The translations under genes were made by a program, and so were the position numbers. Below are positions 1-30,885 of a DNA stretch of 64,000 nucleotides, piece by piece. Source of the DNA: Owenia fusiformis. Taxonomy: Eukaryota; Annelida; Polychaeta; Sabellida; Oweniidae. Where the stretch lies: the NCBI GenBank assembly GCA_903813345.2, contig CAIIXF020000001.1, forward strand, positions 51,475,885-51,539,884. Reading direction: 5' to 3'. The notes beneath the pieces were generated by a model, which was not told the origin of the DNA, did not search any database, and saw nothing but the letters and a program-made list of their open reading frames with translations. The stretch's first letter is position 1. Each line of letters begins with the position of its first letter.

Positions 1-2586
1 AAAAAATATTTTGGAATATTTTAATTAATTTTGATCTGAATTTTGCATTAGTCTATGATATGTATGACAGATTCCAATATTTTTTTTGAAAGCGCCTATT
101 TCTCAAATCCATTCTTTAAATTGAAGTTGAATGATGAAAATGATGATGTATGATGCGTTGAAGGTTTAAAATGTTCGAAATGGTCTGACATGACATACTT
201 TCTTGTTTTTTAACCAGTGAAAAGTAATCAATAAAAGTATGTATTTCCTTTGATGAAAGTCATAAGTCAGACAGTAATCAAATAAAGGATGAGTAAAATT
301 ATCTCTCAAATATTTAGCTTAAGGATTATAGAAATAGTTGGGGATAAATTAACTAATACATTGTAACTTCCTTGTATTCACATGTAGAATAGAAGGGGCA
401 TTCATTAAAAGTATATCTAGAGAATAGTGTATATGTTTAGGTTTTTTCATACCCTGGAACCCTGATAATACATGTATTAGTGAACTTATACCCTCTGAGA
501 ATCTAGAATGATATTGCAGTCCTGATACCGAAAGGCTAGATCAATGAATCTTTTAGAGGTACGAAGTCAACCTTTTGATAAAGGGTACATATTCTGGCAG
601 ATAGGCGGTTGGTTATCCTACCTACCTACCTACACACTGTATCTAAATGGTTTATTAATGAAACATTCCTGGCTTCATTGATGGAGGCAAATGATCTCAA
701 GTTATAAATATAATTCATCTGAATGTAAATGTGAAATGTCTAGCCTTGATAAGTAGAATATTAATACTATATGATATTATATAATGTAAATGATTTGTCT
801 ATGAGGTAAGTGCAGTGATTTTTGGTTTATTTTTATCTAAAATATTCATGAAATGATTTAATGATTAGTTACACAATTGTCTTAAATTAAAAAAAATTGT
901 GCATATGGATTTATAAATGTGTATTCAATATGTGTTTAACATATTATTTAAATGACATAATGAATGAACATTCCATTCAACTTGTAACAAAATATGGATT
1001 ACATTAAAACTTTAATAGATATTCTAACATCTGTTACCTAAAAACCTGATGTTTTGAAATGCCTGCCAACGTTTGACATTAAATCACACAGTTTAAGTTC
1101 AAAATAAAAGCACTGTAACCTCATATATTAGATATGATTTATCTGTCCCTCATAACAGCTCATCTTCTCATGAAGTTTGTGAATTATTATGTGAACTTTA
1201 AACCTGATGCAAAACTACATGTATGTGTGTTTAAGATATACCATTTTTGTACCTATCTATCTGATCCTCTCTGTAAACTTCATCTTCATTCACTCAGCTC
1301 CTGTCGTTCCATCTGAAGGCAGTTTATCATTGATGCAGAATTAGAATTAGTAGTAGTAGTTGAGAATAAATGGGTTTAGGAACATCATATTATTTAAGAA
1401 GCGTGCAAAAGATGGAGCAGCAGTTGTATCATTAGCGGAACAGATTTCTTGGTTCTCTTCATGGTTTTGTCTGAAGAAGCTATATAGAAAAGAAGTTGAA
1501 AGCACAGTAGGTGGTTTTCAGTGAAGTTATCTAAGAAGATAGCTGGTTATGTGCTTTACTGCTTTCATACAGCCAGTCTTTGTTCAATATACTCCTACAA
1601 CATATAAGTAGCTAGGAATGTTGGATTTTTAGGGGTGTCACTTTAAATGTTATTCATGATGAGAGAGATACACATGATATAATATCATTGATTAGATGAT
1701 TCAGGGTTTTGATTTTTAATTGATTGACAACATATATAAATCCAATGTAGTTATAGGGCTAAGAGGAAAATGACATATTTGAAGGATTCCATAGGTAGAT
1801 AAGGCATCTGCTCAAGCATACATACCTTGAGATCATAGTCTCTACATAGATATCTGTCTTAGATTTGAGAGCACAGAAATTGTGAGGATTGGAGTTTTAC
1901 CTGAGATGGGAGATGAGGAATATGTGTAGTCTACTCTTTAGGTCCAGTAGTTAAATGTTCAGCTTAGTGTATCATAGTCTGGAGTTGGTTTATGAGGTAG
2001 ACCACACAAAATCAGTACTGTAAAACATTAATGATAATTCATGCATAGAATTTTCACAAATTTTGGATTCATGTAATTGATGAAATTACTATTTCACAAT
2101 TTTGTCATATGATTCAATCATTATCATATTTAAACTCAGTTCAATGAATCTTTTAACAAAGAAGAAGCAAAATATAAGCGAAATTTACAGTATATCCTAT
2201 GAGAGTACCTACTAAAGTTGGCTAAATATATACCTCTATAGGCTTGAATAGGAGGATGTAATACAGCGGCAGATTGGAGAGTCATCGTGATCAGGGCAAC
2301 AACATCCATAGCAATAGATATACCAAGCAAGAGATTGCTAAGATTTGTGAGGTTTACATGTGGTTTTAGGTGCGTCTGAGGTTGAAAGGATTATGGCACT
2401 TGAGGATATTTGCTAGGAAAATGAAAATGATTTAAATGTAATAGACGCTTGAGGAAGTACAGAATTTCAGTTTTAAAAAGATTATTGTTACCATGAAAAG
2501 GGACATGATATTTTGCTCAGCTTTTGTGAATAAGTATCAATAAGATCAGAAAGATACATAAAAGGGATATTAGAAAAAAAGTTAAA

Positions 2587-19356
<16,770 letters not shown>

Positions 19357-20890
19357 CATAAGTCAAATAACAGCTGAACAAAACACAGCTGTTTGTAGTC
19401 TATGTAATTAACAGCTGAGTGAGGATCACATTAAGGAGAACCTGACTATTTGAAACCAGTTTCTCTCAACCTTGAGTGTAATAGGGAGATAGATAGGGGG
19501 TTTACCTCCCTAAACATTAGAATAGTCCCTGTTGTGTTGGCAGATGAACACTTCAATTATAATCACATGTATATGTGTGGAAACTAGAAAGGAGTTGAAC
19601 ATGTATTTAAATAGAAAGGACTTGTTTAACAATTTGGGGTGTACAAATGTACATGTACAAATATTCAAAGGAGTATACAGTACATGTACGTGTAGCATGT
19701 ACATATTGGATATAGAAGGAATTGTACACTTGCAGTTGTGTATTTTGTTGTACACATATTCGCAAATGACACTTAAGCAAGAATTTAATATGTGTTCATG
19801 GAGGACATGTTGCACATCCTGAGTTGTAAATGTATTAAAACTACAGTAGAAAGGAGTTGGGAGTGTATGCGCTAAAACTAGAAAATTCTATTCAAACTAG
19901 AACTAGAAAATTGTATCCAAACTACAGTAGGACATTCTGATACTCATTGCATCTTTCTGTTTCACCTGAAATATCCCAGGGTTGAGAAGAAATGAGATGT
20001 CAAAGTTTATCATGATGACAGTAGGATATCAATTATATTCAATGGGGTGGAAAGCTGAGGTGATCTGCATTCAGTCTTGGAATTATTTAAATGATAAAAA
20101 TCTCTGAGTGGAATAAATTGTACATCATATTTAAAGACAAATTAAACGATTATTGATTGATGGAGACATAGATATTCACCTATATTTTCACTTCTATTGT
20201 CCTAACAGATTTGTTTCAAGAGACTTTCCCAATCATGTTTAAGATTTTAGTGTCAGTTCTACCCATGATGTTTCAAAGTACATCGTATGTTATTTGTACT
20301 GTATATGGATATTTGCATTGTAGAATCCCTGAATTCTACCAAAGTTTCGTCATGTCTATTAAAATTTCCTTAATTACTTAAAAAAGTTATGATAGATCAT
20401 CATAGTTTCAAAATGTATTCAATATTCTAGATGAGATACATGAACATGTATGTTAAAAGGTATAGATATTTGTTTGGTAATACCTTGTACATATTGCTTT
20501 TTCTACATTTGCATAATTCATCATTTCATATGTTAATTGTAGGTCATCATTTTAATTTATCGTTATGTATCATTTTAGTTAGAAGATTTTATTTAAATTG
20601 TCCTTATTTGTTTCTGCTTCAAGCACAGACTATAGGAGATAACTGAAAATGTTGTCTTCGTGTACAGTATATATATTTGAGACATCAAATGTTTTATATA
20701 TTAAGTTTGTAATATTATAGATCCTTATTTAATTAAGTGCAGTTTTTAGTTCTACTACAGCTGTATAGGTGTAGCCACTAGACAACATGGTTGCTAAGGT
20801 GATTGAATGTAATTATTGGAACAAGCTTTTATTCCATATATTTTATGATGGAAGAGTTTTATACAATGGCAATAAAAGAAAAAAGATAAA
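19357..20890 (+). other. Probable TANC 3' UTR
   Basis: No coding signal for 1.5 kb after the stop. An AATAAA hexamer at 20112-20117 and another at 20871-20876 are the candidate polyadenylation signals; the second is followed by a T/G-rich stretch, which favours it. The real 3' end needs transcript data. Confidence 0.45.
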
Positions 20891-20939
20891 AACAATTGTT
20901 TGTTCATTAGAGCTTGTATAGAGAGGATAGTCAGTAGAT

Positions 20940-21250
20940 ATAACGGAACAGTTGAAATCATACACATATACGCATATAACGCCATAGCGAACTCTCAAAA
21001 AGAAAACAGTTGTTTTTTATATTGATTTGTCCAACACTTTAAAAATGGATAAAAATGGCCAACAATTTACATTTTATTAGTCCATAATATTCGGAATTCG
21101 TATTTCAAAACGCCCCAGATCGCTTCAAATGCTATCTCATTTTCAAATTTTTAGGGAGGATCCCCCCGAACCCCCTTCAAAACACGTTCATTTCGCTCAC
21201 TCGTGGCGTACACTCACAAAATACCCACGCTACGCCACTGATACATATAT
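20940..21250 (-). mobile_element. Probable DNA-transposon terminal fragment
   Basis: The - strand begins CAGTGGCGTAGCGTGGGTAT and continues with a GGGTTCGGGGGGAT segment, a layout common to the ends of invertebrate cut-and-paste elements. No ORF and no second end recognised. Confidence 0.4.
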
Positions 21251-21515
21251 TTAAATAGAATAAAAATCCTATATCTCTCTTTGTTTATTAGGAGGCCCCC
21301 CGACAGGGGGCCTCCTATAGATTTTATAGATATTATTTATTCTTTATTCTTTATTAGGAGGCCCCATCGGGGGGCCTCCTATCAATTTTGTAGATATTAT
21401 TATTCTTTATTAGACTCCAGATTTCATCTGGAGTCTATTGCTTTTGCCAGTTTTCTTATTATTAGACTCCAGATTGAAAATCTGGAGTCTATTGCTTTTG
21501 CCAGTTTTATTATTA

Positions 21516-23377
21516 TTAGACTCCAGATGAAATCTGGAGTCTATTGTTTTCGTCAGTTTTCTTATTCTTCTTATTATTCTTTTTATTCTTATTCTAACCC
21601 AGTTTTCTCAATAACCATAAGGTTTTCAGTAAAGTCAGTCATTTGGTCAATTTAGGTCCAGAATCTAGTTCCTCGGAAATTGGGTCAAATTTTTATCTAG
21701 GTCAAAGGTCGAGAACTAGGTCAAATCCAGTACTTTGTCACTTTTTGCGATTTTCTCGGTCGTCCTTCAATATTTTCGATCCGGTTTTTTTTCATTGAGT
21801 TCCTTATAAAAAAGTAGAAAATCTAGGGTCGATTTAATTTTTTGATATCTCAAACTGATTTCGAGATATCAGTGTCCGAAAACGAGGTCCAAAAAAAAGT
21901 TCTCCGAATTAAATGTCCAGGATATTAGTCTTATAGGAAATTTTCTCAGAATTCCGAATCTGAAAACGAGATTTTATTGAAGTGAAAAATACGAAATATA
22001 GACTGAGTTCAGCTAAATATAATGAAAGCTTTTAAAAGAATGGGACCTCAAAAGCCATCTAGCTTTAAAATTTGGACACCAAAATGCCTAGGTCAAAATC
22101 TAGGTCAAATTCAAAGTTTTTCCTTATTTTTGCGATTCTGACACTACAGATTAATTATATTCTTCGAAATTTTGTATACATGTAGCCAAGAGTATGCTTA
22201 TAGTGTGAGCCTTTTGCCGTCAGAAAGTATTTTGCCCCACTTTTGAGATATGGTGTCCGAAAAGTAGGTCAAAATAAAAAATTCTCCAAATTTAACGTGT
22301 GAGTTATGAACTAAGTATAGAATTTTCCCAGGAATCCGAATCTGCAAACCAAATTTCGATCCGACTTCCGGTTCGGAAGAAATGTCATTTTGAAAGCTCA
22401 AAAATCGCTAAATTTGGTGCCCCATGTTATGTCAATGGGAAAAAAGTTTTTTTTTGAAGTGTAAAATACGAGATATAGACTAAGTACAGCTTAAAATAAT
22501 GAAAGCCTATGAAAGAAGGGAACCTCGAAGGCTACCTAACTTCAAAATTTGGACACCAAAATCCCTAGGTCAAAATCTAGGTCAAATTCATAGTTTATCC
22601 TTATTTTTGCGATTCTGACACTACACTTTAATTATATTCCTCAAAATTGTGTATACATGTAGCCAAGAGTGTACTAATAGCGTTAGCCTTTTGCCGTCAG
22701 AAAGTATTTTGACCCACTTTTGAGATATGGTATCCGAAAAGTAGGTCAAAATAAAAAGTTCTCCAAATTTAACGTTTGAGTTATGAATTTAGAATAAAAT
22801 TTTCTCAGAAATCCGAATCTGCAAACTAAATTTCAATCCGACTTCCGGTTTCGAAGTTATGGCGTGTCCGAAAAGTGGGTCAAAATAAAAATTCGCCAAA
22901 TTTAATGTTTGCGTTATGAATTAGAGGTAGAATTTTGTCAGGAATCCGAATCTGCAAATCAAATTTCGATCCGACTTCCGGTTCGGAAGTTATGGCGTTT
23001 TTGAATTTCAAGAAAAATCGATCTGATGGTATCCTGATAGAAAGTCAAGAATAGAGAAGAAAATATTGAAAATACATCCATCCTTCCTTTCTGATCCTAT
23101 CCTATCCTTCCTATCTACCCTTGCTTCGTATCCTCTCCTTCCTATTCTATCCCTTCTTCCTATTCTATTCTATCCTTCTTTCCTATTCTATCCTATCGTT
23201 CCTTCCTATTCTATCCTATCCTTCCTTTTTTTATCCATCCATCCATCCATCCATCCATCTTTCTTTTTCTTAATGACTTAGCTTATTTTGGATGACTTGG
23301 TTTATTCTGGATGACTCGGCTAAAAAAAGTCTAGATCTGGAGTCTGAAATTGAACGAGTTCAATTTCCAAAATCTAG
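21516..23377 (+). mobile_element. Element E: innermost, uninterrupted AGACTCC-family element
   Basis: 1.86 kb from TTAGACTCCAGATG to CTAG (23374-23377). It holds tandem units of about 475 bp recognisable by TTTTGCCGTCAGAAAGT at 22212 and 22690, then a pyrimidine-only tract, then the 3' hairpin. No coding capacity. Confidence 0.8.
23079..23270. repeat. Polypyrimidine tract (CCTTCCTATTCTAT)n and (CATC)n in element E
   Basis: About 190 bp of almost only C and T on the + strand, ending in (CATC)n. A shorter homologous tract lies in element F at 28030-28205. Confidence 0.9.
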
Positions 23378-26300
23378 TTATTATTATTATTCTTTCCGAA
23401 CCAGTTTTCTCAGCAACTAGAAGGGCTTACTTAAATCTGCTAACATAGTCAACTAGGTAATGATACCTAGTTTCTGGGAAATTATGTCAAATGATTATCT
23501 AGGTCAAAGGTCAAGAACTAGGTCAAATCGTGGGTTTTCACTATTTTACAAGTTTTCTCAGTCGTCCTTCGGTATTTTTGCTCCTGGTTTTTTTCATCAT
23601 GTTCCTTAGATAAAAAGCTAATTCCGTAAGGCAAATCGTTTTTTGATTACTCTTACCGATTTTGAGAAATGACGTCCGAAAAGTAGGTCAGAACATAAAA
23701 AGTTCTCCAAATTCAACGTGTGAATCATCAAATAAGTGTAGAATTATCTCAGGAATCCGAATCTGCAAACCAAATTTCGATCCGACTTCCGGTTCGGAAG
23801 TAATAGCGTTTCGAAATCTCAAAAATCGCTAAATTTGGTGCCCATGTTAAGTCAATGGGAAAAAAGATTTTTTTGAAGTGATAAATACGAAATATAGACT
23901 TAGCTCAGCTTAATATAATGAATGCCTATAAAAGAAGGTGACCTCAAAAGTTATATCGCTTCAAAATTTGGACACCAAAATGCCTAGGTCAAAATCTAGG
24001 TCAAATTTATAGTTTTTCCTTATTTTTACGATTCTGACACTACACTTTAATAATTTGCTTCAAAATTTTGCATACATGTAGCAAAGAGTGTGCTAATAGT
24101 GTTAGCCTTTTGCCGTCAGAAAGTATTTTGACCCATTTTTGAGATATGGTGTCCAAAATGTAGGTCAAAATAAAAAGTTCTCAAAATTTAACGTATGAGT
24201 TATGAATTAAGGGTAGAATTTTCTCAGGAATCCAAATCTGCAAACCAAATTTCAATCCGACTATTGGTTCGGAAGTTATGGCGTTTTGAAAGCTAAAAAA
24301 TCGCTAAATTTGGTGCCCCATGTTATGGCAATGGGAAAAAAGATTTTTTGAAGTGTAAAATACGAGATATAGACTGAGTACAGCTTCAAACAATGAAAGC
24401 CTACAAAAGAAACGGACCTCAAAAGCTATCTAGCTTCAAAATTTGGACACCAAAATGCCTAGGGTCAATATCTAGGTCATATTCATAGTTTTACCTTATT
24501 TTTGCGATTCTGACATTACACTTTAATGATTTGCTTTGAAATTTTGTATACATGTAGCAAAGAGTGTGCTAATAGTGTTAGCCTTTTGCCGTCAGGAAGT
24601 ATTTTGACCCACTTTTGAGATATGGTGTCCGTAAAGAAATTTCTCATAATTTAACTTATGAGTTATGAATTAAGGGTAGAATTTTCTCAGGAATCCGAAT
24701 CTGCAAATCAAATTTCAATCCGACTTTTCGTTGGGAAGTTATGGCGTTTTGAAAGCTCAAAAATCGCTAATTTTGGTGCCCAATGTTATGTCAATGAGAA
24801 AAAAGATTTTTTTGAAGTGTATAATTCCAGATAAAGACTGAGTACAGCTTAAGATTCTGAAAGTCTTTAAAAGAAGGGGACCTCGAAGGCTATCTAGCTT
24901 TAAAATTTGGACACCAAGATCCCTAGGTCAAAATCTAGGTCAAATACATAGTTTTTCCTTATTTTTGCGATTCTGGCACTACACTTTTAGGATTTGCTTC
25001 AAAATGTTGTATACAGGTAGCAAAGAGTGGGCTTATAGTGTTAGCCTTTTGCCGTCAGAGAGTATTTTGACCCACTTTTGAGATATGGTGTCCGAAAAGT
25101 AGGTAAAAATAAAAAATTCTCCAAATTTTACATATGAGTTATGAATTAAGAGTAGAATTTTCTCAGGAATCCGAATCTGCAAACCAATTTTCGATCAAAC
25201 TTCTGGTTAGATAGTAATAGCGGTTTGAAGTCTCGAAAAGTCGATATGATGATATCCCCATGTCATGCATATGGAGTCGAAGATAACATTCTTAAGAGTT
25301 GTCTAAATGTCTATATTCTAGCTGACTCAGCTTATAGTGAATGACTCAGCTTACAAGTAATTGGATGACTCAGCTTAAAACAAGTCTTAAATCTGGAGTC
25401 TTAAATTGAACTTGTTCAATTTACATGTCTAGTTATTATTATTTTTCTTTCCGAACCAGTTTTCTCAGCAACTAGAAGGACTTACTTAAATCTGCTAACA
25501 CAGTCAACTGGGTAATGAGACCTAGTTTCTGGGAAATTAGGTCAAATGTTTATCTAGGTCAAACGTCAAAAACTAGGTCAAATCGTTAGTTTTCACTAAT
25601 TTACAAGTTTTCTCAGTCGTCCTTCGGTATTTTCGCTCCAGTTTTTTTTCATCATGTTCCTTAGAAAAAAAGCTAATTCCGAAAGGCAAATCGTTTTTTG
25701 ATTACTCTTACCGATTTTGAGATATGGCGTCCGAAAAGTAGGTCAGAACATAAAAAGTTCTCCAAAATCAACGTGTGAATTATCAAATAAGTGTAGAATT
25801 ATCTCAGGAATCCGAATCTGCAAACAAAATTTCGATCCGACTTCCGGTTCGGAAGTTATGGCGTTTTGAAATCTCAAAAATCGCTAAATTTGGCGCCCAT
25901 GTTAAGTCAATGGGGAAAAAGACTTTTTCGAAGTGTAAAATACAAGATATAGACTGAGTACAGCTTAACATAATGAATGCCTTTAAAAGAAAGGGACCTC
26001 AAAAGCTACATAGCTTCAAAATTTGGACACCAAAATGCCTAGGTCAAAATCTAGGTCAAATTCATAGTTTTCCTTATTTTTACGATTCTGACACTACACT
26101 TGAATAATTTGCTTCAAAATTTTGTATACAGATAGCAAAGAGTGTGTTAATAGTGTGAGCCTTTTGCCGTCAGAAAGTATTTTGACCCACTTTTGAGATA
26201 TGGTGTCCGAAAAGTAGGTCAAAATAAAAAGTTCTCCAAATTTAACATATGAGCTATGAATTAAGGGTAGAATTTTCCCAGGAATCCGAATCTGCAAACC

Positions 26301-27033
26301 AAATTTCAATCCGACTATCGGTTCGGAAGTAATGGCGTTTTGAAATCTCAAAAATCGCTAAATTTGGTGCCCCATGTTATGTCAATGAGAAAAAAGATTT
26401 TTTTGAAGTGTAAAATACCAGATATAAACTGAGTACAGCTTAACATTCTGAAAGCCTTTAAAAGAAGGGGACCTCGAAGGCTATCTCACTTTAAAATTTG
26501 GACACCAAAATGCCTAGGTCAAAATGTAGGTCAAATTCATAGTTTTTCCTTATTTTTGCGATTCTGACATTACACTTTAATGATTTGCTTCGAAATTTTG
26601 TATACAGGTACCAAAGAGTGTGCTCATAGTGTAAGCCTTTTGCCGTCACAAAGTATTTTGACCCACTTTTGAGATATGGTGTCTGAAAAGCAGGTCAAAA
26701 TAAAAAGTTCTCCAAATTTAACGTATGAGTTATGAATTAAGGGTAGAATTTTCTCAGGAATCAGAATCTTTAAACCAAATTTCGATCCAACTTCTGATTA
26801 GATAGTTATAGCGGTTTGAAGTCTCGAAAAGTCGATATGATGATATCCCCATGTTAAGCCAATGGAGTCGAAGATAACATTCTTAAGAGTTGTCTAAATG
26901 TCTATATTCTAGCTGACTCAGCTTATTCTGAATGACTCAGCTTACAAGTATTTGGATGACTCAGCTTAAAAAAAGTATTAAATCTGGAGTCTTAAATTGA
27001 ACTTGTTCAATTTACATGTCTAGTTATTCTTTA

Positions 27034-28319
27034 TTAGACTCCAGATGTCAATCTGGAGTCTATTGTTTTTGCCAGTATTCTTCTTATTATTCTTCTTTAT
27101 TATTCTTTAGACGTTTTTTCTATAACTATAAGATATCCAGTAAAGACCATTATACAGTTCATTTAGGTTCAGAATCTAGTTGGTGGGAAATTGGGTCAAT
27201 TTTTTATCTAGGTCAAAGGTCAAGAACTAGGTCAAATCTTACATTTTCAACCTTCTGTCTATTATCTTCGTCGTTATTTATCGAAACGTCTTCCTCTTTT
27301 TTTCATTATGTAGCTTAGAAACAGCCCTTTCATAAGTGTGCCATCAGATTTTTGATTACTGTTACTGATTTTGAGATATGGCGTCCGGAAAGTAGGTCAG
27401 AACAAAAAGTTCTCCAAATTCAACATGTGAGTTATGAAATAAGTGTAGAATGATCTCAGGAATCCGAATCTGCAAATCAAATTTGGATCAGACTTCCGGT
27501 TCGGAAGTTATGGCGTTTTGAAAGCTCAAAAATCGCTAAATTTGGTGCCCATGTTAAGTCAATAGGAAAAAATGTTTTTTTGAAGTGAAAAATACGAAAT
27601 AAAAACTGAGTTCAGCTAAATATAATGAAATCTTTTAAAAGAATGGGACCTCAAAAGCCATCTAGCTTCAAAATTTGGACACCAAAATGCCTAGGTCAAA
27701 ATCTAGGTCAAATTCAAAGTTTTTCCTTAGTTTTGCGATTCTGACACTATACTTTAATTATATTCTTCGAAATTGTGTATACATGTAGCCAAGAGTGTGC
27801 TAATAGTGTTAGCCTTTTGCCGTCAGAGAGTATTTTGACCCACTTTTGAGATATGGTGTCCGAAAAGTAGGTGAAAATAAAAAGTTCTCCAAATTTAACA
27901 TATGAGTTATGAATTAAGGGTAGAATTTCCTCAGGAATCCGAGTCTGCAAACCAAATTTCGATCCAACTTCCGGTTTGAAAGTTATGGTGTTTTGTCAGA
28001 GTAGTCAAGAGTAGAGAAGAAAATATTGAAAAATGCATCCATCCTTCTTTTGTGATCCTATCATATCCTTCCTATCTACCTTTTTGTATCCTCTCCTTCC
28101 TATTCTATCCCTTCTTCCTATTCTATTCTATCCTTCTTTCCTATTCTATCCTATCGTTCCTTCCTATTCTAGCCTATCCTTCCTTCCTTTTTCATCCATC
28201 CATCTTTTTCTGGATGACTCAGCTTATTTTGGATGACTCGTCTTATTCTGGATGACTCGGCTAAAAAAAAGTCTAGATCTGGAGTCTGAAATTGAACTTG
28301 TTCAATTTCCAAAATCTAG
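27034..28319 (+). mobile_element. Element F: AGACTCC-family element inserted in B next to C
   Basis: Starts TTAGACTCCAGATGTC; ends CTAG at 28316-28319 after the GAAC-TT-GTTC hairpin. It shares the pyrimidine tract and GATGACTC motifs with E, so it belongs to the same subtype. Only 10 bp of B separate it from C. Confidence 0.8.
28030..28205. repeat. Polypyrimidine tract in element F
   Basis: Same TTCCTATTCTATCC words as in element E. The ORFs across it are low-complexity. Confidence 0.9.
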
Positions 28320-29434
28320 TTATTTATTCTTCCTCCCTCTTTTTCTCCTACTTCCAACTACCTTTCAACTAGGTACTACATAGTCCTACTAGGGACCTGG
28401 GCTGAACTTGGCGGGAAAGGAATTTTTATCTAGGTCAAGGTCAAAGGTCAAAATCTAGGTCAAATCTAAGTTTTTTTCAAGTTTCTCAAATCCTGACACT
28501 ACACTTATATATTTTTGGCTGAATTTTTGCACACAGATAGATATTAGTATTCTATTAGTCTTAGCTTTTTGCCGTCTAGAGAAATTTTGCCTAGATTTTG
28601 AGATATTAAAGGTCAAAAAAAGGTCAAAAAAGGTCTTTTTTCAACTTGCTTCAAATTGACCAAATTTTTTTTTAAAACTCATCTACAAGTTCTCAGGATT
28701 CCAAATCTGACCTTACTTTTGATCTTTGACCTTTGGTTGACCTTCAGTGACCTCCGAAAGGTCAAAAAAGTTGATTTTTCAAATCGATTTTCTGGATTCA
28801 AATTTAGGTATATTTATTCACAAAAGATCTTCTGAGGTCAAAAAAGTAAAATTTGCAAGGTCAAAGGTCAAGGTCATCAAAAGAAATCACAAACTGTGTT
28901 TTCTAAGTTTCTCAAAATTGGAGACTACAAATCAATTTTTTTTACTGAAAGTCAGAATATATATTCCTCTAAAGGTTCTACACATATTAGCAATTGACTA
29001 TTTATTTAAATTTTGCTCCAGTTTTGAGATATTAGAACTCAAAAACTGAAAAAAGGTCAAATTTCAAAATTTTTCAAGGTCAAATTTCAACTTGCTCTAA
29101 ATTGACCAAACTTTTTTTAAAAAAGCATCTACAAGATCTCAGGAACTCAAATCTGACCTTAGTTTTGAACTATGACCTTTAGTTGACCTTCAGTGACCTT
29201 CGAAAGGTCAAAAAAGTTAATTTTTCAAATTGATTTTCTGGATTCAAATTTAGGTTTCTTCAATCAGAAAAGATATACTGAGGTCTAAAAAAGTAAAACC
29301 TGTAAGGTCAAAGGTCAAGGTCATCAAACAAGATCACAAACTGTGTTTTCTAAGTTTCTCAAAGTTTGTGACTACAAATCAATAATTTTGATTTAAAGTC
29401 AGGATATATATTCCTCTAAAGGTTTTACACATAA

Positions 29435-30885
29435 CTAGAAGATTGCAAGCAATCTTACGGAGGCCCTGTAGGCTTTTTTGAACATTTAAAGGTCAGCCAA
29501 AGGTCAAATCTTAAATACAAGGACATATATGAACTCCAGGCATCTTGTAGATGATTTTAAAAAAAAGTTTGGTCAATTTGAAGCAATGTGAAATTTGACC
29601 TTGAAAAATTTCAACATTAGACCTTTTTCAGTTTTTGAGGTCCAATATCTCAAAACTGGTGCAGAATTTTAATAGATAATCAATTGTTATTATGTGTAAA
29701 ACCTTTAGAGGAATATATATCCTGACTTTAATTCAAAAATATTGATTTGTAGTCACAAACTTTGAGAAACTTAGAAAACACAGTTTGTGATCTTGTTTGA
29801 TGACCTTGACCTTTGACCTTACAGGTTTTACTTTTTTAGACCTCAGTATATCTTTTCTGATTGAAGAAACCTAAATTTGAATCCAGAAAATCAATTTGAA
29901 AAATTAACTTTTTTGACCTTTCGAATGTCACTGAAGGTCAACTAAAGGTCATAGTTCAAAACTAAGGTCAGATTTGAGTTCCTGAGATCTTGTAGATGCT
30001 TTTTAAAAAAAAGTTTGGTCAATTTAGAGCAAGTTGAAATTTGACCTTGAAAAATTTTGAAATTTGACCTTTTATCAGTTTTTGAGTTCTAATATCTCAA
30101 AACTGGAGCAAAATTTTAATAAATAGTCAATTGCTAATATGTGTAGAACCTTTAGAGGAATATATATTCTGACTTTCAGTAAAATAAATTGATTTGTAGT
30201 CTCCAATTTTGAGAAACTTAGAGAACACAGTTTGTGATTTCGTTTGATGACCTTGACCTTTGACCTTGCAAATTTTACTTTTTTAGACCTCAGAAGATCT
30301 TTTGTGAATAAATATACCTAAATTTGAATCCAGAAAATCGATTTGAAAAATCAACTTTTTTGACCTTTCGGAGGTCACTGAAGGTCAACCAAAGGTCAAA
30401 GGTCAAAAGTAAGGTCAGATTTGGAATTCTGAGAACTTGTAGATGAGTTTTAAAAAAAAATTTGGTCAATTTGAAGCAAGTTGAAAAAAGACCTTTTTTG
30501 ACCTTTTTTTGACCTTCAATATCTCAAAATCTAGGCAAAATTTCTCTAGACGGCAAAAGGCTAAGACTAATAGAATACTAATATCTATCTGTGTGCAAAA
30601 ATTCAGCCAAAAATATTGAAGTGTAGTGTCAGGATTTGAGAAACTTGAAAAAAACTTAGATTTGACCTAGATTTTGACCTTTGACCTTGACCTAGATAAA
30701 AATTCCTTTCCCGCCAAGTTCAGCCAAGGTTCCTAGTAGGAGCATATAAGAGTTAACTCAGACCTAGCTAGAAGTAGGAGAAAAAGAGGGAGGAAGAATA
30801 AATAATAATAAAGAATAATAAAGAATAAAGAATAAAGAATAATATCTACAAAATTGATAGGAGGCCCCCCTATGGGGCCTCCTAA
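29435..30885 (-). mobile_element. Element G: intact GC-family element inserted inverted in B
   Basis: 1.45 kb on the - strand: TTAGGAGGCCCCATAGGGG start, CTAG end (29435-29438). It splits B at ACATAA/TAACAATT. The uninterrupted site ACATAATAACAATT is present inside G itself, so the insertion is fully documented. With B it forms inverted arms of about 1.1 kb. Confidence 0.85.

Larger units (their letters stand above)
21462..25432 (+). mobile_element. Element D: AGACTCC-family element nested in C
   Basis: 5' hairpin at 21462-21490 and 3' CTAG at 25429-25432 preceded by the same GTTCAATTT hairpin. Its body resumes at 23378 with TTATTATTATTATTC after element E. Confidence 0.78.
21410..27023 (+). 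mobile_element. Element C: AGACTCC-family element nested in B
   Basis: 5' hairpin TTAGACTCCAGAT/ATCTGGAGTCTA. The 3' end has ATCTGGAGTCT, hairpin AAATTGAAC-TT-GTTCAATTT and CTAG at 27020-27023. Its own parts are 21410-21461 and 25433-27023, with tandem units of about 475 bp. Confidence 0.78.

Noticed and set aside
1395-1513. Open stretch reading KRAKDGAAVVSLAEQISWF as a possible TANC upstream exon
   Set aside because: Preceded by a weak acceptor and no convincing donor; no recognisable similarity to TANC N-termini.
21281-28255. ORFs of 60-124 codons in the nested repeats
   Set aside because: They cross hairpin ends, pyrimidine tracts and non-coding tandem units and recur only because the repeats recur.
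28321-30830. Long terminal repeats of a retroelement
   Set aside because: The arms are inverted, not direct, and are explained by insertion of one element copy into another.
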